A stretch of DNA of 64,000 nucleotides from Chitinophagaceae bacterium (GCA_025449935.1 JANWIJ010000042.1:54112-118111), one strand, 5' to 3'; counted from the stretch's first letter, positions 1-9,667 are shown. Notes: generated by a model from the letters alone, not told the origin. Translations and numbers: made by a program.

Positions 1-3000
1 TTGGCCCGCTTGTCTGCGCCAAACTTTACCAACAATTGGGCGGCGGCCAGGTTATTACTGTAAGCTGCAGCCATAAGCGGGGTGAACATACCTGCTGACT
101 CATTTGTGTAATTGATATTAACGCCGTTATTAACAAGCCATTCAAGGCTTTGCTGCTTTTTCTGAAAAATGGCCACAAAAACTGCACTAATGCCTTCTCC
201 ATAGTGCCAGTAATCAAGGTCCAGTTTTTCTGCTTTATAAATTGAATCAGCGGATAATACGTTCCCGGAAGCCAGGAAACGCATCATCTCATAATGAATG
301 CTTTCCCGTTGTTTTACTTTTTTAAAATCCGCCAGCATGGACAAAATAAAAGGGGTGGAGCGCAGCTTCAGTGTATCCATGTGCCAGGACAGATCAACCT
401 GTTCTTTCACCACGGCGCCCTTATCCAGCAAATAATAGACGATTTTTTCATGCCGGTTAATAGCGGCAAGGTATAAACAGCTGAATGGAAATTCTGATTT
501 CAGGCTCATATCGGCCTTTTTCTCCAGGAGGTACTTTACGGCGGTAAAAGCGCCTTGCCGGCAGGCATAATGCAGGGCGGTGAAACCCCGTTCATCTTTT
601 TTATTCACCGGAATTTTTTCCTGTTCAAGGCAAATTTTCAGTGTGGGAAGATGGTTGTTTTGTGCGGCCCAAAGGAATGCAGCAAAATAGGAATCACCGG
701 ATGAGAGCATGGCAATATCCTGGTATAAATTAGCCTGCCGGAATGAGGGTTGCTGCCTTCCTTTTGAAAGTCTTTTCACCATGGATGATACATAGTGCTG
801 GAGTTCGCTGATAGAAAGAATGCTGTCCTTATCAAGATCGGCATCACCTGATTTGAAAGCCGTAAGCAGGCTATAGGTAAATAACCCATTTTTTAAACTA
901 TCCGTTTCGAAGGCATATTCATTACCTGCGGAAGCGGCCATGATGTCTACGCCGTTGCCCTGGTTAAAATGATTGAATGCGAAATTAACTATGGAAGAAC
1001 GCTGTGATTTATTTTTTACCTTAAATCCCCTTGCCACGACGGCGCTCGTATCATCGCCCATGGTCTCTTCATAGATCATCGCCTCATCATCCGACAGCCC
1101 GCTGTTGCAGGCATCAATCATCATTATCTTTTTCCGGGCCGGGCTTGCCGCTACGGCATTATTTAAATCATCGATGTTGAGTCCTGTCGCAGCTGGATTG
1201 CCGGCTTCCCAATTATATGAAGACAAATAATAACTCCCTGATGCAGTATCCAGCATGCCATGTCCTGCATAATAAACAATCACCTGGTCCCTGGCCCTTG
1301 CTTTTTGGAGAAAGAGGCGAACACTGTCAATCGTCCTTGCTGATACCCGCTCGTTGGAACTTGTATAGGCATGGACATTTTCAAAGCTGGAAGTTGTTTT
1401 GAAATATTTGTAAATATCCAGCATGTCTTTCGCGGCGTAACGGAGATTATTCCGGGGGTCATTATATTGTGAAAGCCCGATTCCAACAAAATAAAGGTCC
1501 TTCTTCTTTTCGGGCATGGCATTCACATAAACATAATCACCGGGTGTTTCTTTTCCATCTTTGTCAGTAAGACAAACGCGGATATGATTACCGGCATCCA
1601 CGAGACTTATTTCAGCAGTGAAGATTTTATTGCTATTAAATATTGCGGCTGGTTTTCCGGGCGTGGGCCATAAGGCTGTCCCGTTTACATAGATCATCAG
1701 GCCCTGGACACCGGTTGCCGGGCCTTCCAGGGATATTGACAGGTTGACGCTTTGTTTTGAAAAATAAGGAACATTGTTCTTCCCGCTAATAACCACATCA
1801 GCTGCGATGTCAGCGATTGAAAATCGCCTGGCCCTTTTTCCCGTCATATTGCTGATAGCGTTGATAACCTTGCTGTCGGCATAACCGAAAGCATCCAATA
1901 CTTTGTCGGGACGATGAAATTTCGCATCCATCTGGAATGCCGGGTATTCTTTATCCTGTTCGGTCCAGGAAAGCATGTTGTAATATTTATTCTCGCCCAT
2001 ATAATTCCCGTCGGGCAGCAGAACAAGGTAGCTGGGTTGCAGTTCTCCCAATTCGTTGTAAGTTCCCCGGTTGGCATCTAAAACAATTTCAGCCAGCTGC
2101 CTGCTTTTGCCGGCATCCCATACTTTTATCTTTTCATCGCGGCCAAGTGTATATACCAGTGAGCTATGGGGATCTGCGGTTATTTTTTCAATACCCGACT
2201 GCGAACCCGCAACAGCCATTTTTTTCACGGAATTATCCCAGGTGACAAGCTCATCCTCCTTTGTATAATATTCCATGATAAAACTGATATATCGTTTATC
2301 AGGACTTACAACAAACCTGTCGGCGAAGGAATAACCTTCCGGGAAAGGGGTAACCTGGGTACTGTCAGCCAACTGAAAAATACCATGACCGGTGACAAAC
2401 TGTTTGCCGCCGGGCAGTACAAGGAGATCTCTTACCCGCCATTTACGCAATATTTTTTTTTCATCCAGCTTTATGATATGGATCAGTTTGGTTAAGCTGG
2501 TGGTTTGAGATTCCCAGTAGATGGTGAGTATGGAAGAGCTGCTGTCAAAACTGAATGCATCATACTTCCAGGACTGTTGAACAGGGTTTCCCTCATCATC
2601 TGTTAGCTTAATTGTGTGGAGGAGCAGTTGTTTGATATCATACCATTGCATTTCCCCTTTTTGTTTATTTAAAGCTGCCAGCGCATTCGGGAGGTGAATC
2701 CTGCAGCTGTCCGTTCCCGGGATATTCATCCGGAGATCAGTTCCCTTTTGCCATAAACCTGCCGGGGTATATGCCCGTCTGGCGGGACTATATAATTTTT
2801 TTGTAGCGGCAAGGGGTTTATAATCTTTGCTTCCCAGGAACCGGGCGGTATTGATGTGATAGTCCTTCCGCAAGCCAACCGGTTCCATTTTACCGTTTGA
2901 CAGGTCAAGAAATACGCCGTCGGAGAAATGACTGTTGACCTGCACCAGCAATTTACCCGGCTCGTCCGTCAGGTAAAAATTATCAATGGAAATGTTTTTG

Positions 3001-4130
3001 CGGGTGAGGCTGAAAAGATGCCCGGTATTCCGGAGCACTATATCTGCCCTGTCCTGTTGTGAATCTTCAATGAATGCGAAACAGCCCGTCGCAGGGCAAT
3101 AGGCAAAATCGATTGCCACCTCTTTATACAAATCCCGGAAAGCCGCCGGTTCCGAAGTCAATAACGGGTAACTGATGGTTCCCTTGTTGATTTTGGCAAC
3201 ATAATAAATACGATTCCTTATTTCTGTGGCGGATTGCTGCCGCCTGGTATTGGTCAGCCACACAGCTCCCGCCTCGTCCAGGACAAATGAATGATTTAAC
3301 CGCATACGTGAAGCAAACTGGTAATCCTGTTCGCCCAGTGCAAAAAAATCTTTCACGGAAACCTTATCCAGCAGCTTCATCCCGCGTATGTCAAACCATT
3401 GCAGGTAACCGGACAATAACACCAGGGTATCATTCCGGAATTGCATATTGGCAAAGAGGTCGCCTTCTTCAGGGACGGACAGCATCTTTTCAAAACGATC
3501 CCCTTTTTGTTTTAGAACAGCACGGGAAGTGGCCACCCATATTTCGCCATTGATGGTTTGAATGGCATTCACAGTTTCATGATCAATACCGCGTATATGC
3601 TGCAATATTTTTCCTTCGGCAGAAAATTCTACGATCTGTTGCGGCATGGCAGTTGAAAATTCTCCCTCGTTATAGCATAGCCGGAGTTTCCGGGTACTAA
3701 AATCAATGTCAACCAGCGGGTAATATCCGAAACGTGGCATACTGAGTTCAGGAGACCTGATAGTTTTCGGTATGGGTGTGGAATGCACTACCGACCCGGA
3801 AGGAAATTGTCTTTTTTGCAGGTAAAGGCTGTCTTTAGTTTCTGTGAGGGTATAAAAAAATGGCGCTGATGGATCGGCGATTAATAAGTCCGGTATAATT
3901 CCCGGGATTTTAGCAACAGGTATTCTTTTTTTCAGATCCGAGATAACAGCTGCATGGTCATCACCGGTGGTAACCAGGTACTGGCCGTCCGCGGAAAAGA
4001 CAGTTTTTTTTATATCAAAATTTTCGTGCCAGGGAAGCAGGACAGGTTTTACGCCCGGTTGCTGGGCCTTTCCAGCAGAATAAAAAAAGCAAAGTATCAG
4101 AAAGAGGGCCGGATTAAAGCATCTTTTCAT
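1..4130 (-). CDS. Secreted propeller / caspase-like / EF-hand / ankyrin-repeat protein (3' end outside window)
   Basis: An uninterrupted reading frame runs from an ATG at 4130 to the window edge, so at least 1376 residues are present and the C-terminus is missing. Seen: a signal peptide ending near SAGKAQ, a long beta-propeller-like region (about residues 25-800), an Ig-like segment, then a peptidase C14 (caspase) domain starting near residue 878 with catalytic His957 (YYAGHG) and Cys1008 (DACNSG). A canonical EF-hand loop, DLDKDSILSISE, follows at 1098-1109, and ankyrin repeats (TALHYA, TPLMAAAY) run from about 1145 to the edge. Inference: an exported, possibly calcium-regulated cysteine protease of Arg/Lys or Asp specificity with protein-binding modules at both ends. 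It is divergent from the small Tyr/Trp/Cys gene at 4323. The linker before the caspase resembles that of the protein at 10438, so the two are paralogues. Substrate unknown. Confidence 0.88.
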   Translation of the reverse strand, partial: MKRCFNPALFLILCFFYSAGKAQQPGVKPVLLPWHENFDIKKTVFSADGQYLVTTGDDHAAVISDLKKRIPVAKIPGIIPDLLIADPSAPFFYTLTETKDSLYLQKRQFPSGSVVHSTPIPKTIRSPELSMPRFGYYPLVDIDFSTRKLRLCYNEGEFSTAMPQQIVEFSAEGKILQHIRGIDHETVNAIQTINGEIWVATSRAVLKQKGDRFEKMLSVPEEGDLFANMQFRNDTLVLLSGYLQWFDIRGMKLLDKVSVKDFFALGEQDYQFASRMRLNHSFVLDEAGAVWLTNTRRQQSATEIRNRIYYVAKINKGTISYPLLTSEPAAFRDLYKEVAIDFAYCPATGCFAFIEDSQQDRADIVLRNTGHLFSLTRKNISIDNFYLTDEPGKLLVQVNSHFSDGVFLDLSNGKMEPVGLRKDYHINTARFLGSKDYKPLAATKKLYSPARRAYTPAGLWQKGTDLRMNIPGTDSCRIHLPNALAALNKQKGEMQWYDIKQLLLHTIKLTDDEGNPVQQSWKYDAFSFDSSSSILTIYWESQTTSLTKLIHIIKLDEKKILRKWRVRDLLVLPGGKQFVTGHGIFQLADSTQVTPFPEGYSFADRFVVSPDKRYISFIMEYYTKEDELVTWDNSVKKMAVAGSQSGIEKITADPHSSLVYTLGRDEKIKVWDAGKSRQLAEIVLDANRGTYNELGELQPSYLVLLPDGNYMGENKYYNMLSWTEQDKEYPAFQMDAKFHRPDKVLDAFGYADSKVINAISNMTGKRARRFSIADIAADVVISGKNNVPYFSKQSVNLSISLEGPATGVQGLMIYVNGTALWPTPGKPAAIFNSNKIFTAEISLVDAGNHIRVCLTDKDGKETPGDYVYVNAMPEKKKDLYFVGIGLSQYNDPRNNLRYAAKDMLDIYKYFKTTSSFENVHAYTSSNERVSARTIDSVRLFLQKARARDQVIVYYAGHGMLDTASGSYYLSSYNWEAGNPAATGLNIDDLNNAVAASPARKKIMMIDACNSGLSDDEAMIYEETMGDDTSAVVARGFKVKNKSQRSSIVNFAFNHFNQGNGVDIMAASAGNEYAFETDSLKNGLFTYSLLTAFKSGDADLDKDSILSISELQHYVSSMVKRLSKGRQQPSFRQANLYQDIAMLSSGDSYFAAFLWAAQNNHLPTLKICLEQEKIPVNKKDERGFTALHYACRQGAFTAVKYLLEKKADMSLKSEFPFSCLYLAAINRHEKIVYYLLDKGAVVKEQVDLSWHMDTLKLRSTPFILSMLADFKKVKQRESIHYEMMRFLASGNVLSADSIYKAEKLDLDYWHYGEGISAVFVAIFQKKQQSLEWLVNNGVNINYTNESAGMFTPLMAAAYSNNLAAAQLLVKFGADKRA

Positions 4131-4233
4131 AGCTTAAAAATAGGGATAATAATTCTTGCCGGATCCTGGCGTCCGTAACAGGCATCCAGCAGGAGGCAGC
4201 GGGAACGTATTTGGTTGCCCGGAAGAACAGGAA

Positions 4234-4279
4234 TACTCAATATTAGGTATTGGAGCAAATAGTGACATCGGTAAATTGC
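4234..4279 (+). promoter_or_regulatory. Cluster-type promoter: inverted-repeat site plus -7 box, for the first small peptide gene
   Basis: The site TACTCAATATTAGGTA (4234-4249) is the weakest member of the repeated TAC-N10-GTA family in this cluster. It is followed after 22 bp by TAAATTGC (4272-4279), a degenerate TAnnTTTG box, and a TTG at 4250-4252 gives a -33 element with N19 spacing. The inferred transcript starts about 40 bases before the ATG at 4323. Leftward, a possible -7 box for the propeller-caspase gene lies 24 bp away (4209-4202, TACGTTCC), which is off the usual spacing. Confidence 0.5.
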
Positions 4280-4322
4280 TGATCCAAAAAGATCATATTT
4301 TCAAAACCTAAATTTTAATCAT

Positions 4323-4733
4323 ATGAACAAGATCAAAATGTTGTTCTTCTTCCTGATGCTAACGGCTACCGTGGCATACGGGCAAAACGACAACGAAAAG
4401 AAAGTGACCAAAATTGAAAAGGGGGCAGTATTAACTGATGCTGACCTGGGGTTTTTAAGTATGGTGACCAATGCCGAACTGGCGGGTAACCGCAGTGCTG
4501 CCAAAATCGAAGCCACTGTTGACGGGAAAACCTATACGGTAGGCCAAACGCTCACAAAAGCTGACGCTAAAGCTATTAATAATGCCATCAAGGAATACCA
4601 GAAAGCGAATCCCGGGGAGAAAAATCCGACAAGGAATACAGAGAGTGCCCGTGGCGGTCTTTGCTACTACTGGTATTGGTATTGCGATGGCTATGGAAAC
4701 TGCTGGTGGTATAAGTACTGGTACTACTGTTAA
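4323..4733 (+). CDS. Small secreted protein with Tyr/Trp/Cys-rich C-terminal tail (paralogue 1)
   Basis: 136 residues. A signal peptide ends near AYGQ (residue 21). The middle part, with LTDADLGFLSMV and an alternating Ala/Lys helical stretch, matches the protein at 9855 closely. The last 23 residues (114-136) contain 14 Tyr/Trp and four Cys at 114, 121, 127 and 136 (C-X6-C-X5-C-X8-C), the last Cys being the final residue. An Arg-Gly-Gly sits directly before the tail (Arg110). I do not recognise a family. Inference: an exported precursor whose tail is a disulfide-bonded or cross-linked aromatic peptide, perhaps cut at the conserved Arg by a neighbouring caspase-like protease. Alternatives are a surface adhesin, a bacteriocin-like toxin or a structural peptide. 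No modifying enzyme gene is adjacent. Confidence 0.85.
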   Translation: MNKIKMLFFFLMLTATVAYGQNDNEKKVTKIEKGAVLTDADLGFLSMVTNAELAGNRSAAKIEATVDGKTYTVGQTLTKADAKAINNAIKEYQKANPGEKNPTRNTESARGGLCYYWYWYCDGYGNCWWYKYWYYC

Positions 4734-4754
4734 CAGGCCATTCTTAAAAGATTG

Positions 4755-4780
4755 AACCGGTTCCATGAGCCGGTTTTTTT
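4755..4780 (+). terminator. Rho-independent terminator after first small peptide gene
   Basis: Stem AACCGG (4755-4760) and CCGGTT (4770-4775) around a 9-base loop, followed by a run of T to 4780. It lies 22 bases after the stop codon. The same AACCGG-type stem follows the paralogue at 10244. Confidence 0.8.
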
Positions 4781-4802
4781 ATGCAGCAGACTATGCACTT
4801 TC

Positions 4803-7250
4803 TTATTTGTCGGGGAAATATTTTTTCAGCAGGGCTTTAAATGCCGGCATGTTCCGTACAGGTTCCAGGTCCGCATCATACTTCAGGGTAAAATAATTTC
4901 CGTATCCCAGTTTCAACGCTTTTTCAAGACTTTCCAGGGCAGCATTGTTATCCTGTGCCATGGCTTTATAACAAGCATGATGATACCAGGTCAGCGCTTC
5001 ATGCTGTTTGTAATTGAAAAGAAGATCCAGGAGAAAATTGGTGTTTTCTGTATTGACCAGCATACCCGGTGTGCGGAGGTAGGCATAAAATATCGACAGG
5101 TAGGAGAGATACTGCATATTGAATGTATGCGACTTGCTTTTAAATTCAGCAATTTCCTTTTCATCCGTAGCGGTGTAGGTTTTTCCAAAATACAGCTGCA
5201 GGTTCGTCACAAAACCTTCGGTAAACGTGGGTGCATACTGGACGGTTTTAATAAACCGGGCCATGGCATCCTTCACACTGTCTTCCCTTAATTCTACTGT
5301 CGCCAGGTTGAAATTGGCAAAGGGTTCAGTGCTGTCTGCAGCCAGTACCAGCCGGAAATATTTTTTGGCTGAATCAGGCTGGTTGTTCACGAAATAGATA
5401 TGACCGATATTATTATCGCAGATACTGCAGATGCCGCTATTATTCTTTTTGGCCAGGTTGTAATAATGGATGGCACTGTCGAGGTTATTATTTTTTGAAT
5501 AATAAATGCCTTTAAAGAAATAACCGTTTGATTTATCCTGGGGAGAATTAATCAGTTCATCAATGATGGCGAGGGCTTTGGAAGTTTTATCGTTAAACAT
5601 GTAAGCATTGGACAGTTGAATTTTTAAATCCGTTACGGCCGGGTATTCTTTTACCAGTCCCTCGTAAATACTTTCCGCCTTGTCAAACCGTTTCAGGTTT
5701 ACATAGATGGCCCCGAGCGTATATTTTGCATAATAATCATTGGGGCGCAGGTCCAGGTATTTCTGGAACACTTTATTGGCCTTGTCAAACTCGTACACAA
5801 AATTGTAGTTGACCCCGAGTGCCGACAGGGTATAGGCGGCATTGGGTTCCAGTTTTTCTGATTGCTCAAGCAGGTCGATGGATTTTAATACGGTGGGTTT
5901 ATAACCAATATTGTATTCCGTTTCAGACAATGCCCAGGTAAGCGCCATCGCATCCATGAATAATTTGCGGGCTTTGAGATTGGTGAACATGTAGTGCTGT
6001 TCTCCCAGCAGTTTGAGGCAGCTGTCCAGTTCAGCGGCGGCATAATAGCATTCGTCACGGGTAGAATAACTTGTTTCTCCCTTCAATAATGGGCTCACGA
6101 TGCCATTGAACCGTTCATTCAGCGCTGCCGCGAGGTTCCTTCGCATAACGGGTGTAAGCGGGTTGTCGGCATACCTTTTTACAAACAGTTTATAATCCCG
6201 GAGTGCATTGGTGTCGGTTGGCCAGATAAGCTTCCTGGCTTCCACATTGTCTTTAAAGGACGCGTATATCTTTTTTCCCGGTTCATCCAGCGAGTCTGTG
6301 TATTTTTCTTCATTGCCCTTTGTGTTGGCTACTGCCAGCATGGGATAGTTCTCTGCTTTTTGTTTTTTTAATGCCGCCAATACGGCCGGGTTCACCGAAG
6401 CAATTGCTTTGCTCAGGTCGCCACTGATCAGCGGGATTTGCTTGCCTTCGCTGTATTTTGCCACATTGGACTGGATATAACTCTGCAATTCAAACATGCT
6501 GACGATGCCGTTATTATCCATATCGGCCAGTCCTTTTATTCCTTCTTCCAGTTGCAACGAGAATAAACCCCGGCCACCGCCCCATTCCGCACTTTCAAGT
6601 GATAACTGGTTGGGCTGGCAGGAAAGTATCTTATATTCTTTGCCCCAGGCGGAGGCAAGGGCAGAAGCCGTCTGCTGAACACCTTCCACGCCACCTTTCA
6701 GGTTACCGGAGTGGCAGGCATCCACGATAAATATCATCTCAATTCCCTTTTGGGCCAGTGGCGACAGGTAGCGTTTCAGATCCAGAATTTCGAGCACATC
6801 ATCGTTCATGCCGAAATAATTTCCATTGGGGCTGTTGTACAGCAATAAAAGACCGTTTTCGATTTGCGTCAGGTCTTCCATATCACCATGTCCCGCGAAA
6901 AAGAAGTAGATCCGGTCCCCGGGTTTGGCTTTCCTGGCGAGCACCGAGATGGCGTCGCCGACATTGGTGCGGGTGGCATGCTCATTTAAAAATGTTTCAA
7001 TACTGGTCGCAGGAATTTTACCGCCTGCTTCGCTCAGTAAAAAACGTTCAAATGCCTGCGCATCCTTATCAGCATATTGGAGATCAGGCACTACTTTATA
7101 ATTGCTGATCCCGACGATGATCGCATAGGTATTTCCTGTTACCACCGAAGAATCCTGCTTTTTTTTCAGCCCGCGCTCATCCGGTTGGGCAGCAAGCTGC
7201 AGGGTGATACCCGCAAATAACAGTAATATGCAAAAACTTCGTAATGCCAC
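4803..7250 (-). CDS. Secreted caspase-like protease with EF-hand and TPR repeats
   Basis: 815 residues with a signal peptide (cleavage near LAAQP). The peptidase C14 domain begins at YAIIVGISNY (residue 42) and carries His121 (FFAGHGD) and Cys179 (VDACHSG), both needed for catalysis. An EF-hand loop, DMDNNGIVSMFE, occupies 243-254 just after the domain. From about residue 430 to the end there are TPR-like helical repeats (for example NDYYAKYTLGAIYVNLKRFD). Known: C14 proteases of bacteria cleave after basic or acidic residues, and TPRs bind proteins. Inference: an exported protease with a scaffold tail, possibly calcium dependent. It is divergent from the tandem caspase gene at 7372 and shares one inverted-repeat site with it. 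Its 3' end faces the first small peptide gene. Confidence 0.9.
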   Translation of the reverse strand: MALRSFCILLLFAGITLQLAAQPDERGLKKKQDSSVVTGNTYAIIVGISNYKVVPDLQYADKDAQAFERFLLSEAGGKIPATSIETFLNEHATRTNVGDAISVLARKAKPGDRIYFFFAGHGDMEDLTQIENGLLLLYNSPNGNYFGMNDDVLEILDLKRYLSPLAQKGIEMIFIVDACHSGNLKGGVEGVQQTASALASAWGKEYKILSCQPNQLSLESAEWGGGRGLFSLQLEEGIKGLADMDNNGIVSMFELQSYIQSNVAKYSEGKQIPLISGDLSKAIASVNPAVLAALKKQKAENYPMLAVANTKGNEEKYTDSLDEPGKKIYASFKDNVEARKLIWPTDTNALRDYKLFVKRYADNPLTPVMRRNLAAALNERFNGIVSPLLKGETSYSTRDECYYAAAELDSCLKLLGEQHYMFTNLKARKLFMDAMALTWALSETEYNIGYKPTVLKSIDLLEQSEKLEPNAAYTLSALGVNYNFVYEFDKANKVFQKYLDLRPNDYYAKYTLGAIYVNLKRFDKAESIYEGLVKEYPAVTDLKIQLSNAYMFNDKTSKALAIIDELINSPQDKSNGYFFKGIYYSKNNNLDSAIHYYNLAKKNNSGICSICDNNIGHIYFVNNQPDSAKKYFRLVLAADSTEPFANFNLATVELREDSVKDAMARFIKTVQYAPTFTEGFVTNLQLYFGKTYTATDEKEIAEFKSKSHTFNMQYLSYLSIFYAYLRTPGMLVNTENTNFLLDLLFNYKQHEALTWYHHACYKAMAQDNNAALESLEKALKLGYGNYFTLKYDADLEPVRNMPAFKALLKKYFPDK

Positions 7251-7280
7251 TTGCCGGAATATTCTTTTGAGAATTAATTT

Positions 7281-7356
7281 TAAAGGTAATAAAGTTTGAT
7301 TATGAACAACTACCCGCCGGAGGGTATTAAAAACTGCCGTTATAGTTATATCTTTT
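7281..7356. promoter_or_regulatory. Divergent promoter pair sharing one central inverted repeat
   Basis: The palindrome TACCCGCCGGAGGGTA (7311-7326) has a -7 box exactly 22 bp away on each side: TATCTTTT (7349-7356, plus strand, for the gene at 7372) and TACCTTTA (7288-7281, minus strand, for the gene starting at 7250). Neither box has a TTG at N19; the palindrome ends where the -33 element would lie. If -7 boxes sit at their usual place, the palindrome centres near -42 on both transcripts, the position of a class II activator. The activator is not identified. Confidence 0.65.
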
Positions 7357-7371
7357 CAGCAAATCGCGAGC

Positions 7372-9606
7372 ATGCCCGGCCTGCAAAAAATAATAATTAC
7401 CTGTTTATCAGTTTTTGGCTTGCTGTACGGTCCCCGTTCATTCGCTTATACGGGTATAAATGCCGGGACCACAATAGTCCTGGAGCACAGCCAGTATCCT
7501 CCAGCCATAAAAAAATATAATGCAAGTGAAGCATATGTGCTCTATTGGGGTACCGGGTTTGGTGCAAAACAGTTACAGGGGACTATTCTTCGCAAGGATA
7601 CCATCATCAATTATAAAAAATTCACGGAATCATTTCCCAATGGGACCGGTTTCCGGCTGGTTTATTCAACGGGAGATAATATTGACAGTGTTTATCAGCT
7701 GGATGCAAAATCCAGGATCACAGCTAAAGCCTATAACCTGGGCAACGGGAAGCTCCATATACTGGCTTTTGATACCCTGATGAAAAAAGTGGATGAGTTT
7801 ATCTACAATTATGCTGAAAAAATTGCAGCTATGGCCAACACCCGCGGTAAATCAGCCGGCGGGGAAGGCAGGTCCCTTGAATTGCTGCTAAGGCAATACG
7901 AGATTTACGATTCTTATGACAGGAATAATTATGCCCTGGCTTCTGTGTGGATACTTTCCATTGGTATTGACGACTACGGCCCGGAGCAATACGCCACCTG
8001 TAAATCCGATGCCCGGTCCTATGCTGAATTTTTCCGGAAACAATATACCCTTGGGCAGAACGCTGACCTTCATGCTTCATTAGTTCATGAATATGTGTTG
8101 CTCGATCAAAATGCTACCCGTGAAGCGATCCTGGATGCGTTGAAAGACATCGCCAGGAAATCTTCGTTGAACGATTATTTTATTTTTAATTTCAGTGGGT
8201 GCAGCAATGTTCTCAAAAATGACCCGGTAAACAGTGGTACCCACTTTTTCCCTTATGACGTGATTGTTGTCAGCCAGGCTTCAAGCGGGGCGGGACTTAA
8301 GAACAGGGATAGCAGGGATACTTCCGATCCTTATAAGAAAACAATTTCACTAAAAATACTCCAGGAGCATATACAGGCAATTCCCGCCAATAACCAGTTG
8401 TTTATTTCCGAAGCAGGGCCTTCCGGGAAATTTAAGACGGAGTTTATACGGACCCTGATGCAAAACTCCCCGGAGGTGGCCAGCATCCTGAACAAGAACA
8501 GGATTATCATCGTTCCTAATGGATTTGGCTACGATGGGGTAAGCTGCCTGGGAACTTTCATCGCAAAAGGACCTATCAATTATTATATAACCTCCCTGGA
8601 TTCAGCGAATATCTATGATCTTTTTAAAGAGGAGTCCCGGGCCAGCCCAATCGCTTTTAAGATAAAAAATAAGGCCTGGAACTGCCGGTCATTTAAAGAG
8701 GAGTATTTCGATATTTTTTTCGAAAGAAAATTCCTGAAGGAATACCAGGAAATTTTCGTGGACAGTGAAGGTCAATCCCGGGGACTGAAGCCCAAAGCAA
8801 AGGAACTGAGGGAAGTGGCTAATATATCGGGTAAACAATATGCCCTGGTGGTGGGCACGGATAATTATAAAGGAACGGGTTGGAAAAAACTACCCAATGC
8901 GATCAATGATGCAAGAGCCGTTCGCGATGAACTGGAGCGGGGTTATGGTTTCGAGGTTCAGTTACTCGAGGACAAACCGCTGGATACGATCTATAGAGCG
9001 ATCGGGGAGTACTACCGTATTTTGCAACCCGGCGATCAGTTTATCCTCTATTTTGCAGGTCATGGAGATATGGAAACCGAGTTCATGGATGATGGGTTTA
9101 TTGTCTGCACCGATTCAAAGTCCCGGGATGATGACCCTACCCGGAATACTTATATACAATATATCAAGCTGCAAAAAATGATTAACAAGATACCCGCGCG
9201 GCAGATACTTGTAATGCTGGATGTTTGTCATGGCGGTGTTTTCAACCAAAAAAGAAGCGATCCTGTCAGGACCTTGTCCAACAGGAATGTCCGACAGTTC
9301 CTCGCAGATCAGTCGCAATACACCTGCCGGAAATTTTTATCCTCGGTAGGGACCGACGAAGCTTTTGATGGCAAGCCGGGAGAACATTCGCCCTTTGCCA
9401 ACCTGTTATTGCAGGTATTGAGAGCCAGGGGAAACACTTCCAACGGCATTGTGACGCTATCGCATATTTTTTCGGTGCTCCAGACAGCCAGTATGAATGA
9501 AACAGCAACGCTGAAAATTTCTCCGCAAAAAGATGGGTTTGGGAAAGATAACCCGGAGAGTGATTTTATACTGATACCTGTACAAAACACTGGGGATAAA
9601 CAATAA
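7372..9606 (+). CDS. Secreted tandem caspase-like protein: inactive first domain, active second domain
   Basis: 744 residues with a hydrophobic leader (residues 5-25). Two C14-type domains are seen. The first starts near VWILSIGIDDYG (192); where active caspases have SGH it has SGCS (Cys277), and where they have DACHSG it has EAGPSG (347-352), so both catalytic residues are gone. The second starts near YALVVGTDNY (490) and keeps His564 (YFAGHGD) and Cys619 (LDVCHGG). Inference: a pseudo-protease fused to an active protease; the dead domain may bind a partner or substrate, or hold the active one in check. It is transcribed in the same direction as the small peptide gene at 9855 and the large caspase gene at 10438. 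The start is set by the leader and by the promoter ending only 15 bases upstream. Confidence 0.87.
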   Translation: MPGLQKIIITCLSVFGLLYGPRSFAYTGINAGTTIVLEHSQYPPAIKKYNASEAYVLYWGTGFGAKQLQGTILRKDTIINYKKFTESFPNGTGFRLVYSTGDNIDSVYQLDAKSRITAKAYNLGNGKLHILAFDTLMKKVDEFIYNYAEKIAAMANTRGKSAGGEGRSLELLLRQYEIYDSYDRNNYALASVWILSIGIDDYGPEQYATCKSDARSYAEFFRKQYTLGQNADLHASLVHEYVLLDQNATREAILDALKDIARKSSLNDYFIFNFSGCSNVLKNDPVNSGTHFFPYDVIVVSQASSGAGLKNRDSRDTSDPYKKTISLKILQEHIQAIPANNQLFISEAGPSGKFKTEFIRTLMQNSPEVASILNKNRIIIVPNGFGYDGVSCLGTFIAKGPINYYITSLDSANIYDLFKEESRASPIAFKIKNKAWNCRSFKEEYFDIFFERKFLKEYQEIFVDSEGQSRGLKPKAKELREVANISGKQYALVVGTDNYKGTGWKKLPNAINDARAVRDELERGYGFEVQLLEDKPLDTIYRAIGEYYRILQPGDQFILYFAGHGDMETEFMDDGFIVCTDSKSRDDDPTRNTYIQYIKLQKMINKIPARQILVMLDVCHGGVFNQKRSDPVRTLSNRNVRQFLADQSQYTCRKFLSSVGTDEAFDGKPGEHSPFANLLLQVLRARGNTSNGIVTLSHIFSVLQTASMNETATLKISPQKDGFGKDNPESDFILIPVQNTGDKQ

Positions 9607-9620
9607 GTACCGGGAAAAAA

Positions 9621-9667
9621 TACCAAATTCCGGGTATTGGAAACAGGTTTCCATGGGGGTATCTTTT
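9621..9667 (+). promoter_or_regulatory. Cluster-type promoter, distal, for second small peptide gene
   Basis: TACCAAATTCCGGGTA (9621-9636, one mismatch in the 5+5 arms) is followed after 23 bp by TATCTTTT (9660-9667). It lies 15 bases after the end of the tandem caspase gene and predicts a leader of about 180 bases. Confidence 0.5.
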
